64,000 bases of DNA, from assembly GCA_030220185.1 (NCBI GenBank), contig JASPKZ010001231.1, positions 124,001-188,000 on the forward strand. The letters run 5' to 3'. The translations under genes and the position numbers were made by a program. The notes below the pieces were generated by a model that searched no databases, had not been told where the DNA came from, and saw nothing but the letters and a program-made list of their open reading frames with translations. The DNA comes from Diploptera punctata. Its lineage: Eukaryota > Arthropoda > Insecta > Blattodea > Blaberidae. This document shows, in pieces, positions 13,120 to 24,059 of the stretch (positions are counted from its first letter, which is position 1; the number at the start of each line of letters is the position of its first letter).

Positions 13120-13366
13120 GAGGAACACTTCATAATATTGAAGAACTTATATATTTGAATAACTAGTAAACTTAACTTGATGATTCCGTCTCGCACTTGT
13201 AACTTGTATTTGATGAGTTGAATTTAGATGTGATGTGTGATATGTAACGCAGCACTTTATCTTGAACTACGAATTTTGATGATACATATGGGGTGGTGCC
13301 AACGATCAGGCAATGTGAGATCCCATATGTGTCGATGGGTTTCCAAATGTGTTGATTAATTGACAC
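13120..13366. other. Unidentified sequence hosting a Harbinger-type insertion
   Basis: Higher in GC than its surroundings, with an open minus-strand frame of about 97 codons that partly overlaps the inserted element. I recognise no domain. Together with 13948-14300 it may be one older repeat split by the element at 13370. Confidence 0.3.
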
Positions 13367-13369
13367 TAA

Positions 13370-13944
13370 GGTCAAATCTATGAATGCATTAGACCGTTTA
13401 AAGGTGTTCTCTGCTGAGAAAGTTGTATCCCAATACGATTTTGCTTTACTCAGAAATCTGTTCATGCGATAATAATTGTTGAAATTCGTAAGCTACCTGG
13501 TGAGGTGACTTAGAAACGAATCGTGAGAATCCCGAAGGGAACCGATGTAGTTTGAAACCTTGCCGCGTACCTTGCTGCTTTATCCAAGATGTCGGACCTT
13601 GAAGACTTCGATCATGTTTTCGGTATACGCAGAGAAGAGGAATTTGATAGAGTCTACCAAAGAATTCAACTGGAAGAACAGGCAAATCGGTGTAATATTG
13701 CACGATGCAGACGTCGTTGTATATGGTATTATTTGCGGGACGCAAGCGTAAATGCATTCCTCTAGCAGACGAAAATAACGGAAGTGGTTTTATCACTGAG
13801 AATTCTGGGTAATTTCTTGCCAATATTACGAAAATGATGACTTTCATGCATGACCAGTTAGTGGGTAGCTAATTCGATCTTTGCACTCGCTCACCAGTGA
13901 TTGGAAGTAATTTGAGTAGAGACTAATGTACTTGAATGCGGCCC
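13370..13944 (+). mobile_element. Non-autonomous PIF/Harbinger-type element, copy 1
   Basis: A 575-bp element flanked by TAA on both sides (13367-13369 and 13945-13947), the 3-bp TWA target duplication typical of PIF/Harbinger. Its ends are imperfect inverted repeats about 27 bp long, built on ggtc and cattagac motifs. It is about 90% similar by eye to 42747-43342. It holds a plus-strand frame from 13589 to 13765 (58 residues, starting MSDLEDFDHVFGI, acidic then Arg-rich). This may be the N-terminus of a Harbinger transposase or DNA-binding partner left by internal deletion. The rest of any transposase is absent. Confidence 0.7.
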
Positions 13945-13947
13945 TAA

Positions 13948-14300
13948 GTCATGTTGAATGTGTTTGTATGTGTAAGTTACATTGGGTTTTGATCTCCGGC
14001 TCATCATGTGTAGTAGAACTACCCAGCACAGATGCTAAACGAAGAGTGATGAATCTAAGCACGCTGCTAGAGCTGGTGGAGAAGGAGGGAGGAATCAAGC
14101 CAAATCAAAGTTGGTATCCCTTAATAACACCTCTAAGAAGGGGAGGAGGTGTTAGCGAATTAAACACTGCTATGACGTCATTGACAATGAATGTGATTGG
14201 TCGACAATTTCATCATCTTATTAGACAAATAATGTTACCAACATATATAATTTTGCTGATGTGAGTGAAGTCAAACTGTACTTCCCAGATGTGTGAACTT
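13948..14300. other. Unidentified GC-richer sequence
   Basis: An open plus-strand frame (ends 14264) has no motif I can recognise. Its composition differs from the AT-rich surroundings, suggesting a repeat of unknown type. No splice or promoter logic supports a gene. Confidence 0.25.
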
Positions 14301-14454
14301 AACAGGAAGCAGGTTTTCATAATGTGGGAATTAATTATATGAGGCCCGACATTCTGGTACCTAAGTTGCATGCAAGACAGATTTATGATACAAAATATGT
14401 TTTACATATTTTGACAAATAAGACAGTAAATGAAAGAAAAGACACATAATTTGA

Positions 14455-14605
14455 ATCAACACACAGCTTAAAGTCCTTCCTGGAGGACTTGTCCCTTAGA
14501 TTTTTCCATCCTACAAATCTATCGACCCTGGCTGGGTTTGAACCTGCAACCTTCGGGACTAGAGGCATGGAACACAACCACTAGACCACTGCAGCCAACA
14601 ATTAG
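14455..14605 (-). repeat. tRNA-derived SINE, family C
   Basis: Read on the minus strand it begins with a tRNA-like head: box A-like tggtctagtggttg, then box B-like ggttcaaacccag, followed by a body with a short inverted motif (gtcctccaggaaggac). Related copies lie at 19728-19965 and 20400-20535, both also on the minus strand. Confidence 0.65.
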
Positions 14606-14756
14606 CTGATATAGCATGGAATAAATCCCATCATAACGTCTTAGTAGAAGCAATCCAGTTGTAATGTGAATAGAAGTTCACAACTGTGGGTACATGGAAA
14701 TTAAAAAAAATGGAGATATATTTGTGCCAGTTTCTGATTTTCTTGAGCAGTTCAAA

Positions 14757-15000
14757 TGGTTAGAGCACTGGTGCATAAAGCTGGACTTTTTGGATTCAAA
14801 TCTTGGTTCAGACAGAAATTTTTCTTATAAAATTACAATAGGAAGTAATATTATGAGGTTGTTCTTAATAAATAAGGTGAGTCTGTTGCATCTTACCTTG
14901 TAAAAGTTGAATTCTTTTAGAACATGTTTCAAAACACTTCTGTTTCTTTGTGAGCTTGTCCAGACTGAGATAAGATCCAACAGACTCACCTTAGAAATGT
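14757..15000 (+). repeat. SINE head followed by a PLE terminal hairpin
   Basis: 14757-14826 looks like the middle and 3' part of a tRNA-derived head (tggttagagcac, then ggattcaaatcttggttcag). From about 14836 the sequence switches to the PLE terminal motif (ggaagtaatattatgaggtt) and forms a hairpin in which aaggtgagtctgtt near 14873 pairs with aacagactcacctt near 14979. The PLE tail appears to have inserted into the SINE. Confidence 0.5.
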
Positions 15001-15094
15001 TTCTCTTTAATTGTATTTGATTATTTGTTGTTAATTTTTACTGTTGAGATGAATGGAGTAATATTATAATGATATTGTGAAAAGAAAAATTAAT

Positions 15095-15335
15095 ATTTAA
15101 TTTTAGGAAGTTATATTTTGAGGTTATTTTAATTATATTATTTTTGGTCTGGACATCTTACCTCAATATTAATGTTGATTTGTTCTTGAACATGTTTCAA
15201 AACAATTCTGTTTTATCTTCAGCTTTCCCAGACTCTGACAAAGCTGAAGATAAAACAGAATTGTTTTGAAACATGTTCAAGAACAAATCAACATTAATAT
15301 TGAGGTAAGATGTCCAGACCAAAAATAATATAAAT
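15095..15335. mobile_element. Mini Penelope-like hairpin element with 13-bp TSD
   Basis: A 241-bp unit consisting of a short lead (ttaggaagttatattttgag) and a nearly perfect hairpin, arms about 15136-15227 and 15240-15335. It is flanked by a 13-bp direct repeat aagaaaaattaat at 15082-15094 and 15336-15348. Its left arm is the same sequence that precedes the GIY-YIG-coding PLE at 57746. It encodes nothing, so it must have been mobilised in trans. It is inserted into the tail of a minus-strand SINE (15336-15425). Confidence 0.75.
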
Positions 15336-15425
15336 AAGAAAAATTAATGTCTGAACCAGCAATCGAACCGTGGACTTCTCCTTCTCCGTAGGAGTGTGCA
15401 GCCCACTACACTATTCTAGACCTGG
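15336..15425 (-). repeat. tRNA-derived SINE head
   Basis: On the minus strand it shows box A-like and box B-like motifs (cacggttcgattgctggttc) followed by acattaatttttctt. The mini PLE at 15095 interrupts its body. Confidence 0.5.
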
Positions 15426-16116
15426 TACAAACATTAACAGTTCTTTCACATATACAAATCTATAATTCTCGTTTTGTCCGCTGCCAGGTAGGTGTCACTA
15501 CCATCGCCAACCAATGAATGATTCCATAATTTATATTATTACCTAATATTGCCAGGATAGTTAAGTACCAGAGATGGGCATGTCATGTACCTCAAATGGG
15601 TGACAGTAGAAATGCTTCAAAAAATTTTTATTGAGAAATCTTTTGGAAAAATTCTATTAGGAAAGCTTAGACTTAGGTGGAGGATAATATTTGAATGGAT
15701 CTTATAAACCAGAATCTATGATCTGTACTGGATTCAGTTGGCAGATGAACCTGTGGGGTCCATAATTCATAACGTTATTGAGATATTACATTCCTATTTT
15801 AATTATACACGTCTTAAATTAAGTATTTATCATTGTTTATTTAATTTATTTACAATGTGGCAATATTAACTCTCATAATAGTATTTGGGAAAATACTGCT
15901 ACCTTGATCTCCATGCAGTATGAGAGTTCTGAAAATAATGAAACAGGTGGTGGTGGTGGTGATGGTGGCATCTGAAATGGGTTGAATTACTTTAATTCCA
16001 CTTACACCAGTTTTAAAAGAATTCAAATCTTCTTTATATCTTTCACAATACATATTTAAGTAAGTTTCTGCTTTTTTGCTATAAGAGTCTGTTAAAAATA
16101 CAGTTTCCAAGACAGT

Positions 16117-16330
16117 AAGGTAAAGGAAGGATTTATGCTTGGATGGGAAGGAAGCCTGGATTAGCTCAATGGTTAGAGCATCAGCACGGAAAGCTGAAGG
16201 TTCGGGGTTCGATTCCCGGTTCAGGCATAAATTTTTCTCTTTACCATTTGATTACAATAATTTAGTAGTGTACTTTAATATACTTATTTCAATCATAGTA
16301 ACAGCTTTAGCTTCTTAATATTAATTTAAT
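16117..16330 (+). repeat. tRNA-derived SINE, family A, copy 1
   Basis: The tRNA-like head spans about 16150-16227: acceptor gcctgga/ttcaggc, D-arm gctcaatggttagagc, anticodon stem tcagc/gctga with loop acggaaa, T-arm ggttcgattcc. A body atttttctctttaccatttg and a 3' region repeated almost exactly at 46185-46262 follow. Loop position 33 is C instead of T, so it is not a functional tRNA gene. Confidence 0.8.
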
Positions 16331-16970
16331 ACATTTCTCCACTGCTCACTCTTCAGATCACACTCACTAGCTGTCACCTTGCACAAGACCGACTATTGAG
16401 GTCTCTGTCTGGTTTTATATAACCAGTGAAGATATCCAGAAATTTCCAGAAGTGGCCTACAGTATACCTCTGACCGCCACTAGAACAGTTGCAAAAGTTG
16501 CCCTTCCAGAAAACATGTCTGCAGAGATCACCTGCAAGTTGCACAAGTCAAATTCAAATCCCTATTGCATTATAAGACAAGATCTTAGTCCTACTGCTGC
16601 CCACGAAACTCAAAGATGGTAATTTGAGTAATGGATCAACAATGTGTCACAATAATATTGTTCTATTCAGATAATAATTGGTCAGTTAGAATTTTATGGC
16701 AAAGAAAATAATTTGTTTGAAGAAAACAATAGATCATGTATTAGCATTAGCATCTATGAAAAGTGTTGCCAGATTTGACATTCCACGAACTACATTTTCG
16801 TAATTTTATGAAACATAATACATCTGTTTCCATTTTTCCCACCTTAGGAAGGAGAAGAATAAAACATGTCAGATATTTGAATAATGATTAAATAATTCCT
16901 GGCCATAATTAACTAAAATTCTGAGCTTTAAAAATTTTAATTATCAATTTTTTTATAATCTGTATTCAAT
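16331..16970. other. Noncoding DNA
   Basis: No gene or element is clearly supported. A GC-richer patch at about 16350-16600 may be an unclassified repeat. Confidence 0.35.
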
Positions 16971-17082
16971 AACTGTATTATTTCAATTTTAAATTTGTAC
17001 CTCAACTATAATAATTTGTCCTCAGCTATAATAATTTTAAATTTGCACCCTATAAAACAGTCACACGTAGAAATTCATTATA

Positions 17083-18373
17083 CGAGGGTCATACTGAAGG
17101 TCATGAGCAACATTTTTTTAAACAATCATAATATTTATTTTAGACAAACCAAGTACACCATGTTAATCTACAGACCTTTGTGCTACTTTTCAACATAGTC
17201 TCCATTTCTTTGCACACATTTTGTCCAGCATTCTACAAGCTTGAAAATTCCCATATGATAGAAGTCCGTTCCAGCTGCTCAAAGACACTGACGCACTGCT
17301 TTCCGAATATCCTCCAGCGTCTCATAGCGTTGGCCTCTCATCTGCTCCTTCACAGAACAGAAAAGATGGTAGTCGGAGGGTGCCAAATCGAGACTATAGG
17401 GAGGATGTGGAAGAGTTTCCCACCCAAATGTCCTGATCTTCTCCACAGTGGCATGAGCAGTGTGAGGACGCGCGTTATCGTGTTGCAGAATGATCTTCCT
17501 TCCAGGGCGTTTGTCGTGCAATGCACGACAGAGCTTCACAAGTGTCTGGATACAGCGGGCAGCATTTATGGTTTGTCCAGGTTCAAGAAATTCAACAGAA
17601 TGCAACCTTGCGCATCCCAGAAGACGCTGCCCATAACTTTCCCAACAGATTGCACTGTCTTTGCTTTTTTCTTTGATGGCGAATTCAAGTGGTGCCATTC
17701 CATACTCTGGCGTTTTGTTTCAGGCTCGTAGCGATGAAATCAGCTTTCGTCACCTGTCACAATACTCGTCAAAAAATCATCACCTTCATTTTGAAATCTC
17801 TGAAGAAGATTATGGGTGATGGTTCTTCTCTGAAGTTTGTGGTCTTCACTCAATAAACGTGAAACCCAACGGGCACTAACTTTTCGGTAACCTAAGCTGT
17901 GAATCATTTCTTGCACTGCACTGTGTCCTACTGCAAGTTTTGTAGCGATTTCATTCACTGTGATACGCCTGTCGTCTCTAATGAGCGCATCAACTCTTTC
18001 CTTGTTGCAATCCGTGGAGGCAGAGCGTGGGCGACCGCTACGAGGCTCATCTTTAAAATGTTTCACCCATCTCCTAACACTGCTGGCACCCATGCAGGCA
18101 TCTCCGTAAGCACATTGAAGTCTTTGGTGAATATCAACAGCAGATTGTTCCTCTTTAACAAGGAATTCAATGACAGCGCGCTGTCGAAACGAAACATTGA
18201 TGTCTGCCATTTTGGAAACACTGCGTGTGGTCACATGATAGAAGCCATGACGCCACAAAACGGCAATGTTGTGGTATAAAGTCTGTAGATTACGATCCTG
18301 CAGTTGTTTTTGTTACATTGTTGAAATTTGAATTTTAACAATGGGTTGCTCACGACTTTCAGTATGACCCTCG
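17083..18373 (-). mobile_element. mariner transposon (1.29 kb)
   Basis: Near-perfect terminal inverted repeats start cgagggtcatactgaa at both ends and are followed by TA on each side (17081-17082, 18374-18375), the mariner target duplication. The length of 1291 bp is standard for a full mariner. The single gene lies on the minus strand (see 17190-18258). It is inserted inside a LINE fragment, so it is the youngest of the three nested insertions here. Confidence 0.92.
17190..18258 (-). pseudogene. mariner transposase, broken
   Basis: Cut-and-paste DDD transposase. The N-terminal part (18258 down to 17740, 172 residues) has the paired HTH region, including the linker RSGRPRSAS, and ends at VTGDES, where GDE carries the first catalytic Asp. 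The next codon, normally Trp in this family, is TGA. The C-terminal part resumes in another frame (17698 to 17279) with LQHDNARPHTA (second Asp) and YSLDLAPSDYHLF (third Asp), 34 residues apart, the D34D spacing of true mariners. More frameshifts follow after 17279. At least one nonsense change and one frameshift make it inactive. Confidence 0.9.
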
Positions 18374-19335
18374 TATAATGGAAATGGACAGCTAATGACA
18401 AATGAGAGAAATTTTGAGGAAGTGGCTGAATTCAAATACCTAGTAACAATAATCACAAATAGGAATGAGATGCACAAAGAAATTAAACATAGGCTCAATT
18501 CTGGAAATGCGTGCTATTATGCATTGCAGAGACTCTTGATGTCCCAACTCCTTTCAAAAAACATTAAGCTGAAAATATATAAAACTATCATTCTACCAGT
18601 TATATTATATGGGTGCGAAACATGGACTCTTACTTTAAGGGAGGAAAGGAGATTACAAGTATTTGAGAATAAAGTACTTAGGACAATTTTTGGACCAAAG
18701 AGAGATGAACAGACAGGTGAATGGAGAAGTCTTACATAACAATGAACTACATGGTCTTTATAGGAAGCCAGATATAATAAGAACAGTTAAGTTTCGTAGA
18801 CTGCGATGGGCAGGACATGTTGCACGTATGGGGAATGAAAGACTTGCATGGAAGCTTCTTGTAGGAAAGCCAGAGGGAAAACGCCCAGTTGGTAGACTAA
18901 GAATGAGGTGGGAGAATAACATAAACTATGATTTGAGGGAAGTAGATTATAAAGGGAATGATTGGAAAGCATTAGCTCAGGATGGGGATGTATGGAGAGC
19001 TTATGTCCGTGTGGCCATGAACCTACGGGTTCGATAGTGCCAGTGAGTAAGTAAGTATAAAACAGTCGTCCTCAACTATAATTATTTTATAGTTGAAGAC
19101 GACTGTTTTATAAAGTACAAATTTAAAATTGAAATAATTTTAACCTCAACGGTGTACAAACATGATTATTAAAAGTGTAGATAACTGTATTACTCGTAAA
19201 TTATGTATTATTATTTTCTTAACAGAAGTTGATTAAATTAGTATATTAGGTATTAATTTATACTTGATTTGGTGAATTATTTTAAGGAATTAGGCAAAGG
19301 TTTATATTATTTATGTTATGAGAATTAACTAACTC

Positions 19336-19635
19336 ACTGACATTATCAAACCTGTACGTTCATGGACAAACTCTCCATACATCCGTATCCTGAGCCAACA
19401 TTTTGCATTCATCTCCTGTATAATTTACTTTATTCAAATCATGGTTAATGTTATTCTCTTACTCGTTCTTGGCCTACTACTGGATGCTTTCCCTCTGGTT
19501 TTCCTACATTTTCTCCTACTTTGTTATTGGCGTACCTATAGGGCACTTTCCCTCTAGTGTTCCTACATTGAGTTTCCATGTCCCTCTTTCATTCCCCATT
19601 CGTGACAGATATCCTGTCCATCACAGGTATTTTAT
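19336..19635 (-). pseudogene. LINE family A, decayed 3' fragment
   Basis: Minus-strand match to LINE A: 3' end at aactaactcactgac, then the ctctccatacatcc and gttattctct blocks. It includes a small internal duplication around ttttcctaca (19498 and 19559). The plus-strand frame over it is a shadow. Confidence 0.6.
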
Positions 19636-19727
19636 GAGAATGTGTTATTTATTTTATATAGTATGTCACAAGGATAACATGTATTTGTATATACCCAATA
19701 AATGCCATGTGGGCAACTAAGGTATTA

Positions 19728-19965
19728 TTTGGATGGATGAAGGTCAGTTAAATTTTGCTCAGAGGTCTTTTATTCAGATTTGAGGTTCTTTTATGAGCCT
19801 GAAAATATTCAGACTTGAGACCCATGCCTTAAAGTCCCTTCCAGAGAACTGTCCTTTGAATTTTTCCACCCTAAAAACCCATCGACCCCAACTGGGTTTG
19901 AACCCATGACCCTCGGGACCGGAGTCAAGGAACATGACTACTATATCACTCTGGTCAACACGAGG
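19728..19965 (-). repeat. tRNA-derived SINE, family C
   Basis: Longest copy of this family in the window. On the minus strand the head (box B ggttcaaacccag near 19905) is followed by the body seen at 14455 and then by the region shared with 12905-13010. Confidence 0.6.
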
Positions 19966-20399
19966 ATAATATAACTCTCAAATAGTAGTTTAGAAAGTGA
20001 AGGGTATTGTGGAACTAACTAGCTTAAAATCTGTTGATTTCATGTTTTAGCCCTGACTGCCCTGTTGTTACAACAACATAAAGGAATTTGTTTTATATAT
20101 TGCCAAAATTTCCACATTTAATAATCCATTGTTATTATGTAGATATACATTGTTTATAAAAAATATAATAATAGTTTAAAATTTTACTATACTAGCACCC
20201 CTGGAATATGAGTTTGGAAGATGACTGCAGAAAATTTAGTGAAATATCTACAGTACCTAATTAAATAGAACTGTTATTATTCTTATTTTATTTTATGCCA
20301 CTCTGTAATAGCTGAGCTCATTGGCATAACAAAATTTGGGCATGAAAGGCCTCATTTTTCTGGCAAGAGATTATTTTACATAAGGTACACCTATTATTA

Positions 20400-20535
20400 C
20401 AGGATCCATGGTTTTAGTTTCCTTCTGGAGGAAGCCATGCTCAGAAATTTTACACCATGGAAAATCCATCGACCCAGGCTCGGCTTGAATCTACAAACTA
20501 TAGAACCAGAGGGAAGCTTGATGACCCCTAGTCCA
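20400..20535 (-). repeat. tRNA-derived SINE, family C, diverged
   Basis: Same order as 14455-14605 (ccttctggaggaagcc, then ccatcgacccaggct and a degenerate box B) with more substitutions. Confidence 0.5.
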
Positions 20536-20639
20536 TCAGAATCAACTATATGTAGAAATAATATAACTCCAAAGAAAATAAAGCAAATAACATAGACTCA
20601 ATAGGTTTCACTTGATATAATAAATCATCATCATCATCA

Positions 20640-21175
20640 TCATGAACAAATTCGTTTTAGGCCATGTGGCCTGTACGGTAAACCTAGCGAAGATGGTCTT
20701 GATCTTTCCACCGATGTTTTGGTCTTCCTTGGTCCCTATGTCCAGTTGGGGTATATTGGAATGCCAATTTTGGAAGTCTATTTCTTGCCATTCTTCTCAG
20801 ATGATTTTTCCATTCTTGTTGGTATCTTTGTATATCTTCATTTAAACTTGTTACTCCAAGTTTTCCTCTGATAGTAGTGTTCCTTTGGTGATCCAGTCTA
20901 TTAACTCCTAACAATGATCGTAAGAAGCGCATTTGGCTTACTTGAAGTTTATGAGAGTTTCTTTTATTTAAAATCCAAATTTCACTTCCATATTTTAGGG
21001 CAGCTTTTGATGTGATGTTATGTAATCTTAGTTTTGTCTCTGTCCTCATCTGTTTACCAAAATGTCTTCGTATTACCCCATTCATTTTATTATATTTTTG
21101 TAATTTTGAATCAATGTCACTCTTATACTCTGCAAATACACTTCCTAAGTAAGAGAAATCTGACACTTTGATATA
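20640..21175 (-). mobile_element. LINE family B, 3' fragment
   Basis: A 160-residue minus-strand frame (21166 to 20684) covers the end of an RT protein: FSYLGSVF, then KAALKYGSEIWILNKRN, RFLRSLLGVNRLDHQRN, and a QGRPKHRW block. The 3' end on the minus strand is an ATG/TGA microsatellite (20626-20643), a common LINE tail. The open frame is longer than in most fragments here, so it may be relatively young. Confidence 0.75.
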
Positions 21176-21198
21176 ATAAATAAATAAATATATACTCA

Positions 21199-21521
21199 GA
21201 CCATCGGATCTGTGCCCCTACAGTGCTGACATCGTTCTTAGAAAAATGCACGTCTATACTCACACCATTTCACTGCACTTCCCTCCCACTACATCAAACA
21301 ACAGCAATGATAACTTATCAAGTAGGAATGTTGCCAAACTTCCCCCCCTGTCATGGCTCTTGAATATTGAATAATGCAATGTTGGAGTTGAGTTGACAAC
21401 ACTGGAGTGCAAGTGCAAGAGAGGATGAGATAGAAATGCAGGGAGGGAAATGATTTTCCGAGACAGAAAAGGAACTAGGCTTTAGTTTGCATATCTTACA
21501 GGGGCACAGATCCGTTGGACA
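21199..21521. mobile_element. MITE with 20-bp inverted ends
   Basis: About 323 bp with mirrored ends: left ccatcggatctgtgcccct (from 21201), right aggggcacagatccgttgg (to 21518), one mismatch. No coding capacity. I could not fix a target-site duplication, so the superfamily is open. Confidence 0.65.
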
Positions 21522-21641
21522 GATAATACATGTTACATAATAAAGTTGTAAGTTTTAAATGTGAGCTAGGCATTAATTTCTCATATGTTTTATATTTTTA
21601 AATTGAACTTCTATAGGAATATATCACTATGATGTTTAATT

Positions 21642-21840
21642 TAAGATAAATTAAAATGTTTCATACCTCTCCTCGTAACCAATCTTCTAAGTAGATCATG
21701 ATTTCAGGGCATTGGCAGTCCCACCCTCAGTACATTTTGATGACTGATGTATTGAGGATGGGGATGCCAATGCCGTGAAATCACAATCTACTCAGAAGAT
21801 TGGTTATGAGGAGAGGAATGAAACATTTTAATTTATCTTA
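21642..21840. mobile_element. Foldback element
   Basis: A near-perfect palindrome of 199 bp. The outermost 20 bases of each side pair exactly (taagataaattaaaatgttt) and the arms meet near 21740 around a tgatgactgatg centre. Family unknown. Confidence 0.65.
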
Positions 21841-22004
21841 TATTTTTCAATATTCATTTGAATTAGCAGAGATTTAAGGATTCTAATAATATTGTGAATA
21901 AGCTTTAATAAATCTGATTATAGCCTTGAACCAAAATTAGGTAGAAGCCATTCATTGTGTATTTGTGAATGATGATTTATTGCAATTGAATGTGGGACCA
22001 GTAG

Positions 22005-22140
22005 AGTAAGGTAAAGGAAGGATTTCTGCTTGGATGGGAATGAAGCCTGGATTAGCTCAGTGGTCTGAGCATTAGCACGGAAAGCTAAAGGTTCGGGGTT
22101 CGATTCCCGGTTCAGGCAAAAATGTTTCTCTTTACCATTG
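22005..22140 (+). repeat. tRNA-derived SINE, family A, copy 2
   Basis: Same lead (gtaaggtaaaggaagga) and tRNA-like head as 16117, truncated after tctctttaccat. The A-box carries gctcagtggtctgagc. Confidence 0.75.
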
Positions 22141-22159
22141 ATTTATGCTATTCTAACGT

Positions 22160-22260
22160 TCAGTTAAAAAAGAAAAGTAGAATGGGAATCGAACCTGTGA
22201 GGTTACAAATGCAGATGATGTCTGTTAAACCTCTCGACCACAAAAACACACTAAACCAAG
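22160..22260 (-). repeat. Possible SINE head
   Basis: gggaatcgaacctgtgaggt and the following cctctcgaccac look like box B and box A of a tRNA-like head read on the minus strand. The body is not clear. Confidence 0.4.
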
Positions 22261-22269
22261 CTCTCTCTT

Positions 22270-23025
22270 TCATGTTGCTTGAGTGTGCGCAGCGTTAACT
22301 GGGAAACAACCCAAGTACAATTACTGAAAACATGTTGATGTGAATATGGCTTCTGCAAGTGCTCACGAAGTTCCCTGATCGGTTGATAGAATCTGCGGAT
22401 GACTCTTTTTTTTTGTCTAAGGTTGTACATATATTAATATTTTATGCTATAGTTAGAATTTTACCATAGAAAAATATATGCTTTGCTTTTACTGTGATTT
22501 TTTAAAAGTAATTTTACACTTTGAAAAAGTGTGTATGCATTTAAATTATAATTTAGCAATTTATTCCCCAAGTGTCTTAATTTATAATAATGAGGTCAGT
22601 TGAGAACTGTTAAAGAAAAAAATCTTAATATTTTGATAGTATGTAGAGACTCTTGATTGAATATTTATCCGTAGTTTGTGAGTATTCTTTCTTTTCAAAA
22701 GTAATAGAAAATTTTAGAATTCCTGAAATTTGTTTTGACTTGATCCCTTTTCTTTTATTATTTCTTAAACTCTTTATGAGAGATAAAAACTGCATTTCTA
22801 ATTAATTAATATGTAATGATTCCCCCTCCCCTTTATTTGGGATTTGTGTAATGAATATATTATGTGAAAATAAATTTTTATTTTATTTTCATTTAAGGTG
22901 ATTGATTGAAATTACTAGATAATACAGTTTCTTGCAGAGAAACATAAGTACAATAATATTATTGAAGGTCTTACACTATTCTATTTTAGATATGTTAAAT
23001 TTTTCAAATAACTTGCATCATCCTT
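22270..23025. other. AT-rich noncoding DNA
   Basis: Nothing supportable as a gene or element. Confidence 0.4.
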
Positions 23026-23032
23026 CCATGTA

Positions 23033-23690
23033 TTAGGCCCGGTGGCCCGTTACGGTCTCTTGCCATCTTTTAAGTGGTCTTCCCAAAGATCTCCTTCCTT
23101 GGAGATGATAATTAAAAATCTGATGGGGAATGCAAGATTGATCCATATGCTGAATGTGTTGTAGCCAATTACTTCTATGTATAGTTATATGGTCCATAAT
23201 CGAAGTGATTTGAAGTTCTTGAAGGATATCTATGTTTTTCTTTTTGTCTAACTTTGTGTATCCAGCTGTTCTTCTCGTGAACTTCATTTTGCTAGCTGTT
23301 ATTCTGCTTATATCTCTTTTGCGTATAGTCCAAGCTTCGCTTCCATAGGTAAGCATTGGTCTTGCTAAGGTTTTATAAGCTCTTATTTATTCTTCTATGC
23401 CTTTGTACTAAAGATGGTTTAAAAACTCTATGAATTGTTTCGATGGATTTATTATAATTTTGAATTTTAATTGATATATCAATTTCGCTGTTATAACTAA
23501 AATGATATCCAAGATATTTGAATGAAGAAACTTGTTCAATTATCTTATCGTAAACACAAGTTTTGTTACGAACAGGTAATCTTCCTTTGAACGTCATCAC
23601 TTTTGTTTTACTTGTAGAGATTTTCATATCATACTGTTCTGCCAAAATTTGAAGTTGATAAGTAGTCAAATAACTTGTGACAGTCGTATA
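23033..23690 (-). mobile_element. LINE family B-like, 3' fragment
   Basis: Two minus-strand frames cover the thumb and C-terminal region: 23669-23373 (MKISTSKTKVMTFKGRLPVR, then EQVSSFKYLGY, FKPSLVQRHRRIN) and 23356-23033 (MLTYGSEAWTIRKRD, then RRSLGRPLKRWQETV), separated by a frameshift. It is related to the fragment at 44622-45960. The RT core is missing and it is dead. Confidence 0.72.
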
Positions 23691-24059
23691 TTTGAAATAT
23701 TAACAAATGGAATGAACTTTCAAATCAAGAAATAGAAGACAAATTGACAGTAGCACATGTTGTAAATCTTTATGATTCAAATAATAGTAAATCTAGAAAA
23801 TATTGATAAGAAACGTATTTTCATTATGATTTTCTAGTTATTACATTTTGCAACTATGTATAAATACATATTTATAAACATATTTCATTAACAGAATTTA
23901 TGAAATCTAATTTTGTAATTTTTAAACTAAAGACAGTAATTAAGTTATGTAGATAGGAAATAACACTATGAGGTTTTTTAATATTGTTTATTTTTTATTA
24001 TTTCACTCACCTCATACTTCATAATTCATAGCAGACCCTGGGTTTCTTCACATATTTTG

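Larger units (their letters stand above)
17063..19055 (+). mobile_element. LINE family A, 5'-truncated copy with 12-bp TSD
   Basis: Flanked by tataaaacagtc at 17051-17062 and 19056-19067. Apart from the mariner (17083-18373) it carries the C-terminal third of a LINE pol protein on the plus strand: first a frame from 18395 to 18739 (VAEFKYLVTIITNRNEMHKE, then ILPVILYGCETWTL), then after a -1/+1 shift a frame from 18663 to 19037 (LRWAGHVARMGNERLAWKLL, then RPVGRLRMRWENN and DWKALAQDGDVWRAYV). The 3' end is gtgccagtgagtaagtaag, a short-repeat tail typical of RTE-like LINEs. It lacks the RT catalytic core, so it is dead. Confidence 0.82.
16978..19137. repeat. Foldback element split by a LINE and a mariner
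   Basis: The outer ends ttatttcaattttaaatttg (from 16978) and its complement (19118-19137) pair, and further inside ctcaactataat and cagtcgtcctcaactata/tatagttgaagacgactg also pair. Without the insert at 17063-19055 this would be a palindromic foldback of about 160 bp. The insertion point is marked by a 12-bp direct repeat. Confidence 0.6.

Noticed and set aside
13926..14264. 112-codon frame as a host gene
   Set aside because: It begins inside the Harbinger-type element end, has no recognisable domain and no splice or promoter support.
17180..17731. 183-codon plus-strand frame in the mariner
   Set aside because: It overlaps the minus-strand transposase, which has the expected catalytic motifs.
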